A DNA stretch of 64,000 nucleotides from Carya illinoinensis (GCF_018687715.1 NC_056765.1:27177129-27241128); one strand, 5' to 3'; shown: positions 10,150 through 26,509, counted from the stretch's first letter. Translations and numbers: made by a program. The notes: generated from the sequence alone by a model not told the origin.

Positions 10150-13100
10150 CACTAAAGCAAATATTGGTTTTTCTCATAAGGGAATTTGGTCAAAATAGGT
10201 GGGGATTATGTGAGAAAAAATATTTTTCCACCAATTTTGTTCGTGAGATGTTGGTGGCATATAATTCATGAGCAGTAAACTTTTCCCATGAAAAAGTTTA
10301 TTTGTGGGAAAAGACTACCTTTTGTCACGACTATAAGTTATAGCAAAACCTGTTTTCATCCGTGGCAAATGGAGATAGAAACCTAGCCCTTTGTGGTGAG
10401 ATTAACATCAATTGTCACCAGAGCCACAGTCTGAAAAAGTGTGTTAGCCACGTATGATTTTATCACACATTTACTGGTATAAAATTTTTGGCCACTCCCT
10501 AAATCATGACTATTATTAGTATTGGGGCCGAAATGTTTGGTGATAATTATGTTTTAGTCACCTCTATATTTGTCGAAAGAACTTATTATTTACTACTTGT
10601 ACTATTGGAAATAAGTATTTCCCATGACAAAAGTAATGGCGGATGATTTAGTGTGGTGGCTTACTGTGTCATTTCCGTGAGAATAATTAGTCGAAAAAAG
10701 TGGGGAGGTCGTGAGAACAAACCTTTTTTCACCAAATTTTCTGGTGAGAGGCTCGTGGCATATAATTCATAAGCAATAATAATTTACCCATCATTTTTAC
10801 ACTCATTGGACAAATACTAGTGTAATTAAGGAGTAAATATTAAATCTGTTCACTACAATCTGAAATTACTCTCGAAACCCATGAAAATACAATTACTAAA
10901 TCCGTAGTCCACTTAAACTCAAGCCAAAACATAAGGCTGCATGCAATCATAACAGAACATATGTTTTCAATCATTGCATATATCCCATAGCAAGGGATGT
11001 GAACCAGAGCCAAGGAAAAATACCTGTAAATCAAACATATTTGTAGAGTTCATCAAGTGTGCAATGAGAGGTGAAACAATAGGCATGAAAACGGTGTAAC
11101 ATATATAATAAAGTACCATAAAGGAGCCCATGGTGTACGGAGCTCAAGAAAAGGATATGCCACCTGAGCAAGATTCAAAATGTGTTACTAGAGAGAATGT
11201 TAGAGAGAATGTCATGGTTCCACACAGCCACGGAAGAGAGCCGATAAGACAATTATGCATACCATGTAAAACCACAAGCATGAAGGATCCACTGGAAAGC
11301 AACATAGAGGCAGCTCTAGATCACAAAATATGCAAACCCAAACCAAGAAAATGGCTGAAAAAACAAACATTGTTGAAATGGCATTATGGATCCCGTAAAC
11401 TCAGATTAGAGTGGAGGTATGATAAACATGTTCTATTCTACCAAAAGGATTGGGCCATGCAACATCCAATCTAACACCTTTAACTAAGATGTAAGCTACT
11501 TTTATACTATAATCCTAATTGTCAAGCTCTGAGGTTCCAGAGAACAAAATATGGAAACCCAAACAAAGTTGTTTGCACAATTCAAAAGACTGTGATAGCT
11601 ATAGGGGTAATTTAATGACATTGTTACAAGGCATAAGAGCTTCCATAGTTCACTCCTATGAATGGGCTTTGCGAGCATAAATGGTTAACACTTACAAGGT
11701 TATTGAGAGCTGTATCCAAAAGAAGAAAAATGGCATTCAAACTATGCAAGCAACCTATCAACTGCCAAGAATGAAAAAAACACATAAACAGTGAGGAGAA
11801 TATTAGGAATTAAATCATGTTATGATTCCTGAGAGAATTAAAACAAGATGGCGGTAACATAATTCCCAACATTTTTTTGATAGTATACATAATTCCCAAC
11901 ATTAGTAAATGCAAATGATGGTAAGAAGAAATCAAGCAACTTGTATCGAGGTTCTTAGAAGCAACATAACTAGAGACAATAACACAGGTTCCGAGCAACA
12001 ATAAAAGAGTGATTTTTTAACAAACAAAGATATGTGTCATAACCAACATGTACGTAAACAACCAGTTCCCACCATGTAGGCACCAGCATGTACACCCCTG
12101 CGTGCAAACACACTAAGCATATAAATTGCCGGATGGAACTCAATTTACAAAACCAAGTACAATTAATGCTACAAAAGGCTAAAGGGGAAAGAAAACATCC
12201 AGAGTATGTGCAAGCACTGCATCTGCATCATCAGGCAAGCAAAGATAATCGAGGAGAACATCATTAAGAAGCAATATCAGAGCACTCCAAAAATTGCATA
12301 GACAAGCGACAAAAAGCTATGGTAGATTTTTGGCTCTAACATCAAAATGGCCAAGAAAAGATCATCACCCATAAGAATATGGAGAAGATATTCCAGTAAT
12401 TTAGGGAGCACCTGCAGATTGATGAACTCAATACAGCACAATTATCAATTTATTAGAAGAATTAAAAAACCAGATGCCATAATGAAATCCATTTCAAGTC
12501 AAACCTTAACTCCTTTCAATGACTTCTAACCTTGTAGTATCGGAAATTATATAAGTTATGAACTTGAGTAATTTCTTGTAAAAGTGAGGTAAATTATTTG
12601 GTAAAACTGTTGCTTTTTATATCTTTCACGTCACACTACCAACCTAAAAGTACCATTGGGACCAAAGTAAACCCAACATCCAATATTCCCATGACAATAC
12701 TGCTCCAATTGTATTATTCCAAGATGGTGTATTTGCACTTTTAGTTGAGCACCACGACAAAAATAACATACAGTTCTTAAATTTTCTCACCTTTAGATAT
12801 CAGTTGGCATGAATGAGGAAACATAAAGAGAAGGGAAAAGAAGTTTGTGACGGTATTAAAACTTCAGTGATGGAAAGAAAAATATAAGGTTGACAAAATA
12901 TTAAAACACTAAGTTTCCCTTCCACTGATGCTAGACATATATACTCTCTGATTTTGGCTTTTGAATTTAACAAATATCATGGCGCCCAAATTCTGTAAAC
13001 CAACCATGTTTTGTTAAACACTATGCATGCAGCAATCACTTCCTTTGTTGTGTGTCTTAGCACAAGAGAATAAGTGTAGTCAAAGAAACAAGTTACAACT

Positions 13101-13799
13101 ACAAGTATTGTATTAAAAATGTACAAAAAGCAACAGAATGTCCACACAAACCAAGTTCTTGCCATTATTTGATTCCTAAGACAACAATCACTCAATAAGA
13201 AACTGATTTCAAAAGCACAAAGGAGCAACTTAAAGTAACCATAGTTAAGGAACAAGCCTCTAGCTGCATCCTTCCACCACCACCAATTCCTTCCAACTCC
13301 ACTACCATTTCATGTCAATAAAATAGTAAAAGACATATTCAAACAAAACTTGTAGCCTTGCATTGAACTAACTTGTTGAACATTAGTACCATTGTTATTA
13401 AAGAAGTTGGATATATCTTTACCATTATAGACAGTACAAAGATTATCAGTCATAAAACCTTCACAAATTGATTATGCCAAAGATGCCTCATACTTCGCCA
13501 CAGTATCAAAATTCCAAAACAGACTGTTTGGCACAGACAAATCAAACTGAAAACTACAAGTTGTTGGCCTCCACATATACAGAATCAATTCAATTTACAC
13601 TAAGTGAATCATTCTCATTTCAAATACAAAACGAATGAAATAATCACCCACTTCAAGTTCTACAAAAAAAAAAAAAATTAAGTAATAAATATAAGGATTA
13701 AGTATCACCAACCCACTTCAAGTTCTACCTACTTGAGCAAAACCAAGCACTTAGAACCAACAATTATATTACAAAGAAAACGAAAATAAACTAGAGGAG

Positions 13800-14290
13800 G
13801 ACTTACAGGAGGTGAAGGGTGGGGCTTCAAAGGTGGTGGATTGGGAGTGGGAAAGGGTGGTTTGGGTTGCTATAGGACCGGTAATGAAATGGTGAGAAGA
13901 TGGTGGCCAATGGTGGTGCAACGGTGGCGCGGGGAGGATTTTGGGCCGCGACTTGCAGCCGTACGTGGTGGAGTTTGGCGGCGCGAGAGGGGCTAAAAAT
14001 AGAGGGGTGAGGTCGCCAACTGATGGGGAAGAGAATGGGAGCAACGGCGATAGAAATGGACGGTGCACGGTGGCGTAACAACCCACAACCCGAATGGGTT
14101 TTGCACGGCCAACGGGGAGGAGAGAGGGAGCGTGGGGAAGGGAGGTTGGGGTGAGGGAGGTCGCCGGAGTGTGGGGGAGCTGGTGGGCTGGGCGGTGTCA
14201 CCGAACGGCGGGGCACGACGTGGCTGGGTCGCGCATGGGCAATCGGGAGGCTGGATCGGGAGGCTGGGTCACGCACGGGCTGGGGGAGAA
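13800..14290. other. GC-rich island inside the CACTA element
   Basis: Sharply GC-richer than the surrounding AT-rich DNA, with overlapping open frames on both strands rich in Pro, Ser, His and Arg or in Gly and Arg. These look like composition by-products. It could be a promoter/first-exon region of the element or a captured host fragment; I cannot identify a parent gene. Confidence 0.5.
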
Positions 14291-14401
14291 ATAAGGAGGA
14301 GAAAAAGAAAAAGAAAGAAGAAAAAAGAAAGAAGAAAGAAAAAAAGGAAAAAGGAAAAAGAAAAGGAAGGAAAAGAAAAAAAATGAAGGGAAAGAAATAA
14401 G
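14286..14401 (+). repeat. Polypurine tract, about 115 bp
   Basis: Almost uninterrupted A/G (GGAGGAGAAAAAGAAAAAG and so on) on the plus strand, bordering the GC island. Such tracts can adopt triplex structures; that is inference. Confidence 0.8.
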
Positions 14402-15216
14402 GTGTAGTCTTTTTAATCTGAGTTTCAAAATAGACCTAACGAAAAAGATTAATTCACAATGGTAAATTTAAATAATATAATTTAAATGTAGTGATTTAGT
14501 AAAATAAAATAATAAAATTTATTAACTACAAAATAATAATTAATAACAAGAAAGTACATCAAAATCATTTTCACAACTAAAAAAATCATAAAATAAATCT
14601 AGTGAGAAATCTGATAAATTTAAAACAAAATAATTAATCTTTTAAATCTCTAAAATAATCTCTAAAATAAATCTCTAAAAAAAATAAAAGAAAGATAATC
14701 GACGTTAGGTGTGGGTGTGAGGTATAAAGTAGGCTGATATATAGTATTCTTCTATTTAAAAATATATAGAGATTTTTATGGCGAGTAATATTTGTGAGAA
14801 TTACTTATTTAGTAGCAGGCAAAAACAATAAGCCACGATAATGAGGGTACAAGTTAAATAGTAATTTTGCGATGACTTCAATCCGTGGTAAAAAGTCAAT
14901 TTAACTCGTTACAATAACTATTTTTCTACTAAAGATGTATATTTTGTCTATATTTATTATCCAAGAAACAAGTTAGTGACAAAAAGTACAGAAGTGGTAG
15001 AGAAAAGTTTTTTGCCATCAAACACTATCGACCAAGACAATTTCATGGAAAAATGTCTATATTTATTCTCTCCAAACGTTTTGGTGACAAAAAGCCATTT
15101 TTTTCCACGACAGCTAGCTGAAGAAAAAGAATTCGTGGCAAAAGCCACAAAATGTTGTAGTGAGTTTTCTGAAAGTGAATAAAGGGTTCCTCCTAATAAT
15201 TTACAAAAATTCTAAG

Positions 15217-15338
15217 TGCAGTCATTTTTGTGCACTCTTTTGTGCACTCCAGTGATATGATTGGTTGGATATTAAAAAAAAATTAATCCAGCCAATCATA
15301 TCAGTGGAGTGCGCAGGGAGTACGCAAAAGTGACTGTA
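15217..15338. mobile_element. MITE-like hairpin
   Basis: The arms TGCAGTCATTTTTGTGCACT... and ...AGTACGCAAAAGTGACTGTA are inverted repeats of roughly 50 bp. The innermost part, CAGTGATATGATTGG against CCAATCATATCAGTG, is nearly perfect, and the loop is A/T-rich. Confidence 0.75.
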
Positions 15339-16002
15339 TGTAGCATTACTTAATAATTTATACTAGTATTTGATATCAGTTAATTATAACACATACAATA
15401 ATACTCATTATAAGTTAATGAATCATAAGATATATACACATATATGTTCATCATAATTACTATATATTATATATACTATATATAATGAACTTTATACATA
15501 TATAATATGATTTATATTTATATATTAATATATCTGTGTTAATATATGAGCGAGCTGACAGAGTTGAGCTTAACTTTATACGTACGAGCATGCATGCTCA
15601 TAAACTTTAATTGAGTCGGGTGAATTTTATACAAGCACTTAATTTGTGTAATTCAAATAATTGAATCTTACTTTTTGTTCACGAACAACCTATTTAATTA
15701 ATAATCGAATAGAATGAAATGAGTTTAATTGATAGCATTAATTATTTATTTACAGCGCTAATAATTATTACTACATGACAATCACACTTCATCCCGTCAT
15801 TTGAAATAAATATGTTGGACTTATACGCGCGAGAGGAAGAAGTGTTAAATTACAAATTAAATTATGAAACTCCCTTCTTAAATATTTATACTAGTTTAAG
15901 CTTTTGAAATAAACGTACACAGATTTTATAAGCCAAGATAGTAAATTACTTAATTTATAAAACTAAATACATGAACTTGATAAAATAATATATAGTATTG
16001 CA

Positions 16003-16034
<32 letters not shown>

Positions 16035-16132
16035 GTTTGCTTGTTGTCTCTGCGTCTGAACCCTGATCTAAGGCAACCCTCTTCCTGGTTGGCTAAACGT
16101 ACTGTTGGAATGGCGTCATTTTTCCTTAATTT
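15339..16132. other. Intergenic, downstream of SCPL51 gene
   Basis: AT-rich, with TATA-rich palindromic sequence around 15430-15540 and a CT microsatellite at 16008-16031. The part nearest 16132 is probably the 3' UTR of the minus-strand SCPL51 gene. No coding frame seen. Confidence 0.45.
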
Positions 16133-19556
<3,424 letters not shown>

Positions 19557-20683
19557 TTAGAATGCAACAAATTATACGCTGACCACTACTCCAATTGATC
19601 AAAAAAATATGCTGTAAAGGAGATGATATAAGCACGGACGGAGTGAAGCTTATTTTGTCCGACTCCTTAAAACAAATTAAAAAGCAGGCCAAAATAATTA
19701 ATGCGTCTCATTTTTTGGGTCGAACAAACAATTTAAATGCTAGAAAAGAGATAGAAATAGTTGAATACAGCTCACCAATTGAGAGCTACGACAGCACACT
19801 AATGACAAAATATGGAATTGAGAGTTGGAAGTTTTCGATATTCTCCTTGTTGGCCCATGATGGTTCGCAATCTCTTCTTATTTTTTCTATTATTAGCATG
19901 AGATATCTACAATGGCAAGGCAACACAAAAGAAACAAACAAACAATACATGATCATGATCAAATTATGGTTCGGAACTTCAACTCTAAGTTCCACACAGG
20001 ACTGTTTTGCAGATCATGTAGACTATTGTTTGAAGAGTACGTTGCTTTCTCTTGTAAAAATAAGTAAAATAAGGTGGGAAAATTTTATAAAATAAGGGAT
20101 GGCCGAGCTTTGGATGGTGCCGATCATATGAGGTTAATTTGTGAGATTGCATGCGTACTGCATGCCGGAACAATATTATATATAGTTTTTGCAATATTGC
20201 AGTGAAGGAGGCTGGAAGGCCGGCGTTAGAACTATTTCTGAGATGGCCTTTTGATGAACCAATCATATTCTTGAGTCTTTATTACCTCTTAAAAACGGTA
20301 GAAAAGCGAAAATGGCATGGGAAAGGTGATTCAAATTGTACCACTTCATTTAAAAATAATTCATGAAACCAATTACCATTTTATAATTTATTTTAAAATC
20401 AACCAATGGGAATACATTTCTGGTGGTAGTGACGTTCGCAAAATCATAATATCATGGTACATATATAATTCTTTCATATACATGTCATTTTCGTAATAAC
20501 CTAATTTAAGGATGACATTAATCCTTATAAAGTTATGTATTTAACAGTATATATATATTGCACACTTTGAATTAAGTTGTAGTACTACACGCCTCACACC
20601 ACGCCATATATATATATGCATCTATTTTAATTCCAATCAGATTGCATGCAAGATATTGATCCCTATCCTGAATATATATATAT
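19557..20683. other. SCPL51 upstream region
   Basis: Expected to contain the minus-strand promoter and 5' UTR of SCPL51. No confident TATA box could be picked; a TTATTTTATAAAA stretch lies at about 20077-20089 on the minus strand. A plus-strand frame at 19595-20095 opens with TTG and matches nothing I know. Confidence 0.4.
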
Positions 20684-20857
20684 GAGTAATGCTATATACA
20701 GTTGTAAAGTATGCAAACGTCACGCAATCACTTCGAAAATGAGTAGGATTCATTATTAAAAAGTTAGTTTTTTTTTCATGTGGGTTCCGTATTAATTCAC
20801 TTTTTTTAAAGAGACTGCGTGGAGCTTGCACAACCACGATTGTAAATATCATTTCTC
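20684..20857. mobile_element. MITE, 174 bp, GAGTAATGCTATATACA ends
   Basis: The left arm GAGTAATGCTATATACAG and the inverted right arm GAGAAATGATATTTACAA match over about 46 bp, including ACGCAATC against ACGCAGTC. It is flanked by TA repeats on both sides, consistent with a TA-type target. Confidence 0.75.
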
Positions 20858-21019
20858 ATATATATATTAGTTAATGAAAAAAAAAAATCTAAAATCCAGA
20901 TTTGGTATAAAAGGGAATTTTACACCCTTTTATACCACTTTTTTCATCAATAACTACTTAATATATTACATTAATCACCTTGCATATACAATCACAAATT
21001 ATAAAACTATTTTTAAAAA

Positions 21020-21189
21020 ATAAATGATATTTACAATTATGGAATGCGCAAACGTCACCTAATCTCTTTTAAAAAAATGAGTAAATATGAGACCTACATA
21101 AAAAGAAACTAATTTTTTAGTAGTGGACCCCACTTTTTTTTTTAAATAATTGTGTAACGCTTGTGCATTTCATGATTATATGTAGCGAG
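21020..21189. mobile_element. MITE related to the one at 20684
   Basis: The left arm AATGATATTTACAATTATGG plus GCGCAAACGTCAC and the inverted right arm CTCGCTACATATAATCATG plus GCACAAGCGTTAC form a terminal inverted repeat of the same family. It lies about 160 bp from the first copy, in the same orientation as far as can be told. Confidence 0.65.
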
Positions 21190-21838
21190 ACTCTTTTCTA
21201 AAAAAAGTAACGGTAGGTGTTGACCGCACCAACAAATTTCTGATGGCAATCGGACTCCAATGAGTAGTCGTCAGATTTCAGCAAACTCTCAACATGTTGG
21301 TTGAAATACTAGTGATTAAAAGGATTTTTAAAAAATAATTAGTATTAAGATTTTTAAGAATTTATCGTTCAGGTTCTAAGATTTTGGAATATTCATTTTA
21401 AGGAAATTTAATTGGATATGATTTAGTTTATCATATAATTGATAGAATTATGAAGTAATGCATGTGTGAAAATTGGATGAGAAAATCTTCTCATCAGCTG
21501 TCTGCCAAACCACACCCCCACCCCTACATAGCTCACTGTTTGCTCGTTTGCTCCCTGTGCTCCTCTTTTGCATTGTGCCCCTCCATGTTTGCTCCTCGTG
21601 CTTCCTTCTTCCTCTTCTTTGTGATTTCTCCCTCCCTTCTCTCCTCAAAGTGATTTCTCTCTGTTCTTGAAAATTATTTTGAAAATCCAGGCCTATTTTC
21701 TCTACCTTTAGATCTTCCTCTTCGTCGTTTGTTTTGTTTGTCCATCAACATGCTGTCAGATTTTGAGCTCAACGAGATGAAGCAAATGACTAATGCTGGT
21801 CAGTTAAGGAAGCAAAGGGTGGGTGGGTCGATTTGAAA
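21190..21838. other. Intergenic, no gene seen
   Basis: Contains a pyrimidine-rich stretch near 21530-21680 giving small plus-strand frames without recognisable domains. This may be a 5' UTR of a lost gene; not supported further. Confidence 0.35.
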
Positions 21839-21995
21839 GTTTATGGGGGCTTCAATGGAGGTCCTACCTACTGGTTTTTTTTCTTCTTTTCTTTTCCTTG
21901 TTGCCTTCAAGCTTGTGTTATGAATCTTGGGGTTTATGTTCAGGTGGGTTGGGTCTTTTCTATTGGAAAAGTTTATGGGGGCTTCAATGGGGTTC
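21839..21995 (+). repeat. Local duplication split by a copia insertion
   Basis: The unit GTTTATGGGGGCTTCAATGG ... GGTCTTTTCTATTGGAAAA (21839-21970, about 131 bp) is followed by a second copy starting at 21970. That copy is interrupted at 21995 by the copia element and resumes at 26510-26640 with CTTCAAGCTTGTGTTATTGA and TCTTGGGGTTTATGTTCAAG. Confidence 0.85.
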
Positions 21996-22274
21996 TGTTG
22001 AAAGAAAACAAAAACTTATGAAAATTTCTCTGATTTTCATTCTGTATTGAGGTTACATTTATACACAAATATAAGAAATAAAAGAACATTAGTTAGTTAA
22101 AATAACTTGAGGAAAAATCCTAACAACTTTCTCTACTGTGCTCTTCTAGAAGATAATCTGTTGTTGTTTGTAATAGGCGTGTATCATGACTCTGCTGCTC
22201 TATTTTGGCTGTGAAGCACAACCTGCTTACCAACTGTTTGCCTGAAGGTGTCATTGGGTCACTCATGCTGATGC
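21996..22274 (-). repeat. 3' LTR of the copia element
   Basis: Starts TGTTGAAAGAAAAC and runs to CTCATGCTGATG, aligning with 26233-26509 throughout. The outer right base is uncertain because the usual CA end has mutated. Confidence 0.8.
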
Positions 22275-25200
22275 GCTCCCTCGAGTCCAATGGGGTATCA
22301 ACCACATTGAGACTTGATCGAAAAAGATGAAATTGATCTGAAACAAGGGGTTTGGTAAGAACATTACCTATTTGATCATGGGACCTGCAAAAGGAAACTT
22401 GCGATGACCTTGCTGCAACTCTTTCCCCAAGAAAATGGAAGTGTATGTCCATGCGCTTAGTCTTGGAATGGTAAATTGGGTTCACCGAAAGATAGGTAGC
22501 CCTATGTTGTCGCACCATAGAGTTCGGGTTTTAGGAAGTGAAATACCCAGTTCACGAGGATGGTTTGAAGCCATATAGTTTTAGCTACCGAGGAAGCAAT
22601 AGACTTATACTCTGCTTCAGTGGAAGAACGTGCAACCATGCTTTGCTTTTTGGAGCTCCACGAGATCATATGAGAACCCAAGTAGATACAGAACCCTCTA
22701 GTTGATTGTCTATCATCTAGACAACCCCTCTAATCGGCATCATAGTAAGTTTGAAGGTGAAGATTGGTTTGAGGTTTAAACAACAAGCCAAAATTAATGG
22801 TTCCTTTGAGGTACCAAAGCACTCATTTTACTGCACCACAGTGAGAATTTTTTGGTGAGTGCATGACTTGAAAAATATTGTTCACTACAAAAGAGATATT
22901 AGGTCTTGTTAGAGATAAGTACTGAAGACCACAACTATACTTTGATAGAGAGTGACATCTTCAAAATTTGGAGAATCGAATTTTGACAACTTGAAGGAGG
23001 TAGCCATAGGAGATGAAATGGGCTTAGCAAGGAGCATGTTGCTTTGAGTGGGCAAGGTTTTGATATATTTCCTTTGAGACAACATTAGCCCAGTAGATGT
23101 ATGATCAACCTCAACTCCAAGGAAATAGAAGAGGCTCCCTAAATCCTTAACTGGAAATGCACAATCCAAGTTTTGGATAAGACTATCAATAATAGATGAA
23201 TGTGAGGCAGTGATGACTATGTCATCTACATACACTAAAAAATAAATGTGCACATTAGACTGATTGAGAATAAAAAGAGAAGGGTCTGCTCGTGAGGAAT
23301 TAAACACATAGTCCAGTAGCCAAGATGAGAGTTGACCAAACCATGCTCTTGAGACTTGCTTGAGCCCATAAATAGCTTGGTCCAGTTTACAAATGTATGT
23401 TGGATGAGCAGGATCAACGAAACCTTGACGTTGCTGCATATAGACACCATCAATTAAACATCCATGTAAAAAGGCATTTTGAATGTCAAGTTGCCACAAT
23501 GGCCATGCATAGGTCACATCAATGGAAAGAATTAATTGAATGGTGGATGGCTTTACTATGGGATTGAAAGTCTCAGTATAATCTAACCCATGCTATTGAT
23601 GGTAACCTTTTCCTACCAATCTTGCTTTTCTTCTTTCAAACGACCCATCCGCTTTAGTTTGAGTCCTAAAAACCCATATACAACCATGTATATTAACCAT
23701 AGGTGTAAAAGGAACTAAACTTCAAGTATTATTTTATTGTAGAGCTTGAAATTCTTGATGCATGGCATCCCACCATTCAGGAAACTTGGCAGCTGCAGAA
23801 AACCTAGAAGGCTCATCAAGAACTATAAGAAAAGTAGTGATACAATACCGAGTGGAGTACAACATGGTTCCATCCATAAATATTCGGGGTTAAGAAGAGG
23901 TGGTTTGGGCACATGTTATAATGGGAGATCGGGGTGGGATAAGTGTTTATGGAGAAGTGGTTTGAGAAGAATAGGGAATAGCAAGAATGTTATTTGCAAA
24001 GGAGGATGAGGATGGACTTGAGGTAGACGAAGGGGAATGATTGGAAGTGGGAATAGCAGGAGTTGGGCTTGGCCCAGGCCCGAGAATAGAAGGCAATAAA
24101 ATGGGCATAGGAACTGTTTTAGAAATGAGGGAGATTGATGAAGAACAGGGCCATGTTTTGGAAAGGGGAAAAGAGGCCTCGTTGAAGACCACGTCCCGAG
24201 AGATGTAGACATGATTTTTTGTTAAGTCTAGGCATTTATATCCTTTGTGGGATGGGCTGTAGCCCAAAAACAGACATGACACTGATTTAAAATTGAGTTC
24301 ATTGGAAAGATATGGTCGAATATTTAGCTTGCATTCACATCCAAAAACCTTTAGGAATGTATAATCAATTTCAGAATTATAAACAAGAAAATGGGGGGTT
24401 TAATTTTTAATGATAGGAGAAGGTAGGATATTAATTAAGTAGACTACGGTTTCAAATGCATCAACCCAATAAGTGAATGGTAAGGAAGAGTGGGCTAACA
24501 AGGCAAGCCTGATTTCGACAATATGTTGATGTTTTCTTTCAATAAGCCCGTTTTGCTAATGAGTATAACTGTATAAGGGCACAAGAACCAATGTGTTATC
24601 CCAAACTTTTAACATATTTGAGTGAGAGGTTTAAATTTAGCTCCAACATCGGTTTGAAGTGTTGTGAGTTTAGAATTGAATAGACGTTCAACATATGGTA
24701 AAAAGGTGCTAAAAATAGTAACAACATTAGATTTGAGTTTGAGCATAAACAACTAGGTATAACGTGTAAATTGATCAACAAATGATAGCTGATATTTGAA
24801 ACCTAGTTGAGAAACATAAGATGCTGGACCCTAAACATTAGCACAAAGTAATTGAAGAGGCCTAGTATAAGTGGCCTGACTAGTACAAAAGGGTAGTTGA
24901 TGGGCCTTAGCAAGTGGACATTCAGGAAAAGAAAAGGATGACTTAGATGAAGAAACATGTAGACATTTATCATGCAGAACTCATGACACAAGAGCTAAGG
25001 AAGGATGGCCTAGCCTTTGGTGCCATTGGGCTAGGGTTGTTCATTCACCAAGATGAGTAGTAGGACTTGAAGGTTGAATGAGCTTGGAAGGAAAAACATA
25101 TAGCCCATTACATGTTGGCCCAGTTAGGAGCACCTTCTTTGTCTTGTTGTCCTTCATAGTAAAATGAGATGAGTGAAACTCAAAATAGTAGGAATTTTCA

Positions 25201-26220
25201 ATGCAAAATTGCAGAACAAACACTAGATTCTTGGTAATATTTGGAACATGCAACAAATTTCGAAGAAAGAAGGAAGAGGAGGTAGAGGAGAAGCAAGAGT
25301 CATCGAAATTGTGGATGGGGATGACAAAACCATCTCCAACGTGGATTGAATCACTACCCTATATTATTCAGATGAAACATTCAAATTGTTAAAATCATTA
25401 GTAATATGATGTGTAGCAGCAGAATCAGGATACCAAGAAGAATCAGATAATGAATTTGGAGTCGTGTAGTTTGCTGAGAAAGATTGTGAACATCGAATTG
25501 ATAGGCATGATCAAATCGATATCAGCATTGCAGAGCCACATACCCTGACTTATTGCAAACCTAGCAATGGGTTAATGAGAGGTATACTATTGCTGCTGCT
25601 GTGAATAAGAGTTTGGTGAAGAAGAGCAGCCCCCACGATTGTTGTAGAAGTGAAGACCCCTACCACAACTTTGTCTTCCATTGTGGAAGGATCCACGCAT
25701 ACAATTATCACGATTTCCAACAACACTAAGATTAACAGAAGGCTCAAGAGAGGAGTGTTTTGGTGAGATGTGTGACTTTCAAGAATTAACAGCAATTGAT
25801 ATAAATCATGAGGAGATGGGCTCTAATTTGAAATTCCTTGGCCTGGGAATGAGATGCGAACATGAAGGCCAAAGAGACCTAGAGGTCATGATCAGTCTTA
25901 GTAGAAAGAACATGACCAAGCAAGGACTCTGAGAGAGAGGAGAAAAGAATAATCAGGACAAGTTGATCAGTGTGCTGCTATGAGGAAAAGGCTAGGTTAG
26001 CTTTTGGAGCTAAGTCTGAAGATTCTAGTAATAATTCGGAGGAAGGAGGAGTAGAGCCATCTACATAGGGATGGTCTTGCCCTCTCATATAGGCTGATTT
26101 TTGCACTTTCCACAAGAGATAATTTTTGTTGGTTAATTTTGTGGTGATGATATGAGAGAAGGAAGAAAGAGTGGAGGAAGAAGATGGGGGCAGCCATGGT
26201 TGAAGATGGTTAGTCGAAGG
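22275..26220 (-). pseudogene. copia gag-pol, multiply interrupted
   Basis: Recognisable pieces on the minus strand: gag-pre-integrase with LLTGPTCNGLYVFPS (25041-25256), integrase C-terminal segment LFLGYSPSHKGYKCLDL and VYISRDVVFNE (23947-24282), RT with LDIQNAFLHG, AIYGLKQVSRAW and [13 protein letters not shown] (22909-23517), and RNase H end with IGNVLTKPLVSDQFH (22120-22518). Many stop codons and frame changes separate them. The RT box YVDD is preserved, but the whole is dead. Confidence 0.85.
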
Positions 26221-26232
26221 CTATGGATACCA
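26221..26232 (-). other. Primer binding site of the copia element
   Basis: The minus strand reads TGGTATCCATAG immediately after the 5' LTR end, related to the tRNA-iMet primer site TGGTATCAGAGC with changes in its 3' half. Confidence 0.55.
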
Positions 26233-26509
26233 TGTTGAAAGAGATAAAAACTTATGAAAACTTCTCTGATTTTCATTCCATATTGAGGTTACATTTATAC
26301 ACAAATATAAGGAATAAAAGAATATTAGTTAGTTACAATAACTTGAGGAAAAGTCCTAACAACTTTCTCTACTGTGCTCTTCTAGAAGATAGTTTGTTTT
26401 TGTTTGTAATGAGAGTATATCGTGACTCTGTTGCTTTGTTTTGGTTGTGGAGCACAACCTGCCTGCCAACTGTTTGTCTGAAGGTGTCATTGGGTCACTT
26501 ATGCTGATA
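26233..26509 (-). repeat. 5' LTR of the copia element
   Basis: Begins TGTTGAAAGAGATAAAAAC beside the primer site and ends GCTGATA just before the GGTTC target repeat. On the element strand it therefore starts TATC rather than the canonical TG. Confidence 0.8.

Larger units (their letters stand above)
10150..15162 (+). mobile_element. CACTA (En/Spm-like) transposon, non-autonomous
   Basis: The left end reads CACTAAAGCAAATATTGG and the right end, on the other strand, CACTACAACATTTTGTGG. The two ends are flanked by identical 3-bp AGT direct repeats (10147-10149 and 15163-15165), which is the CACTA signature. Both flanks carry many copies of a GTGGCAAAA / CCGTGGCAAAT-like subterminal motif (for example 10360-10375, 10745-10756, 14885-14900, 15133-15146). 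No transposase frame was recognised in the 5013 bp, so it would depend on a helper. The orientation assigned is arbitrary. Confidence 0.8.
21996..26509 (-). mobile_element. Decayed Ty1/copia retrotransposon
   Basis: Two LTR copies (21996-22274 and 26233-26509) flank a copia-order interior on the minus strand (gag, protease, integrase, RT, RNase H). A 5-bp target duplication GGTTC lies at 21991-21995 and 26510-26514. The LTRs differ at many positions, so this is an older insertion than the copies at 43254 and 53857. It sits in the second copy of a locally duplicated unit. Confidence 0.9.

Noticed and set aside
11130..11474. 114-codon plus-strand frame inside the CACTA element
   Set aside because: No recognisable transposase or other domain; coding status unsupported.
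13769..14428. Overlapping Pro/Ser/Arg-rich frames on both strands
   Set aside because: Low-complexity products of the GC island and the purine tract; no domain.
19595..20095. 166-codon frame upstream of SCPL51
   Set aside because: Starts with TTG, has no family features and covers the expected promoter.
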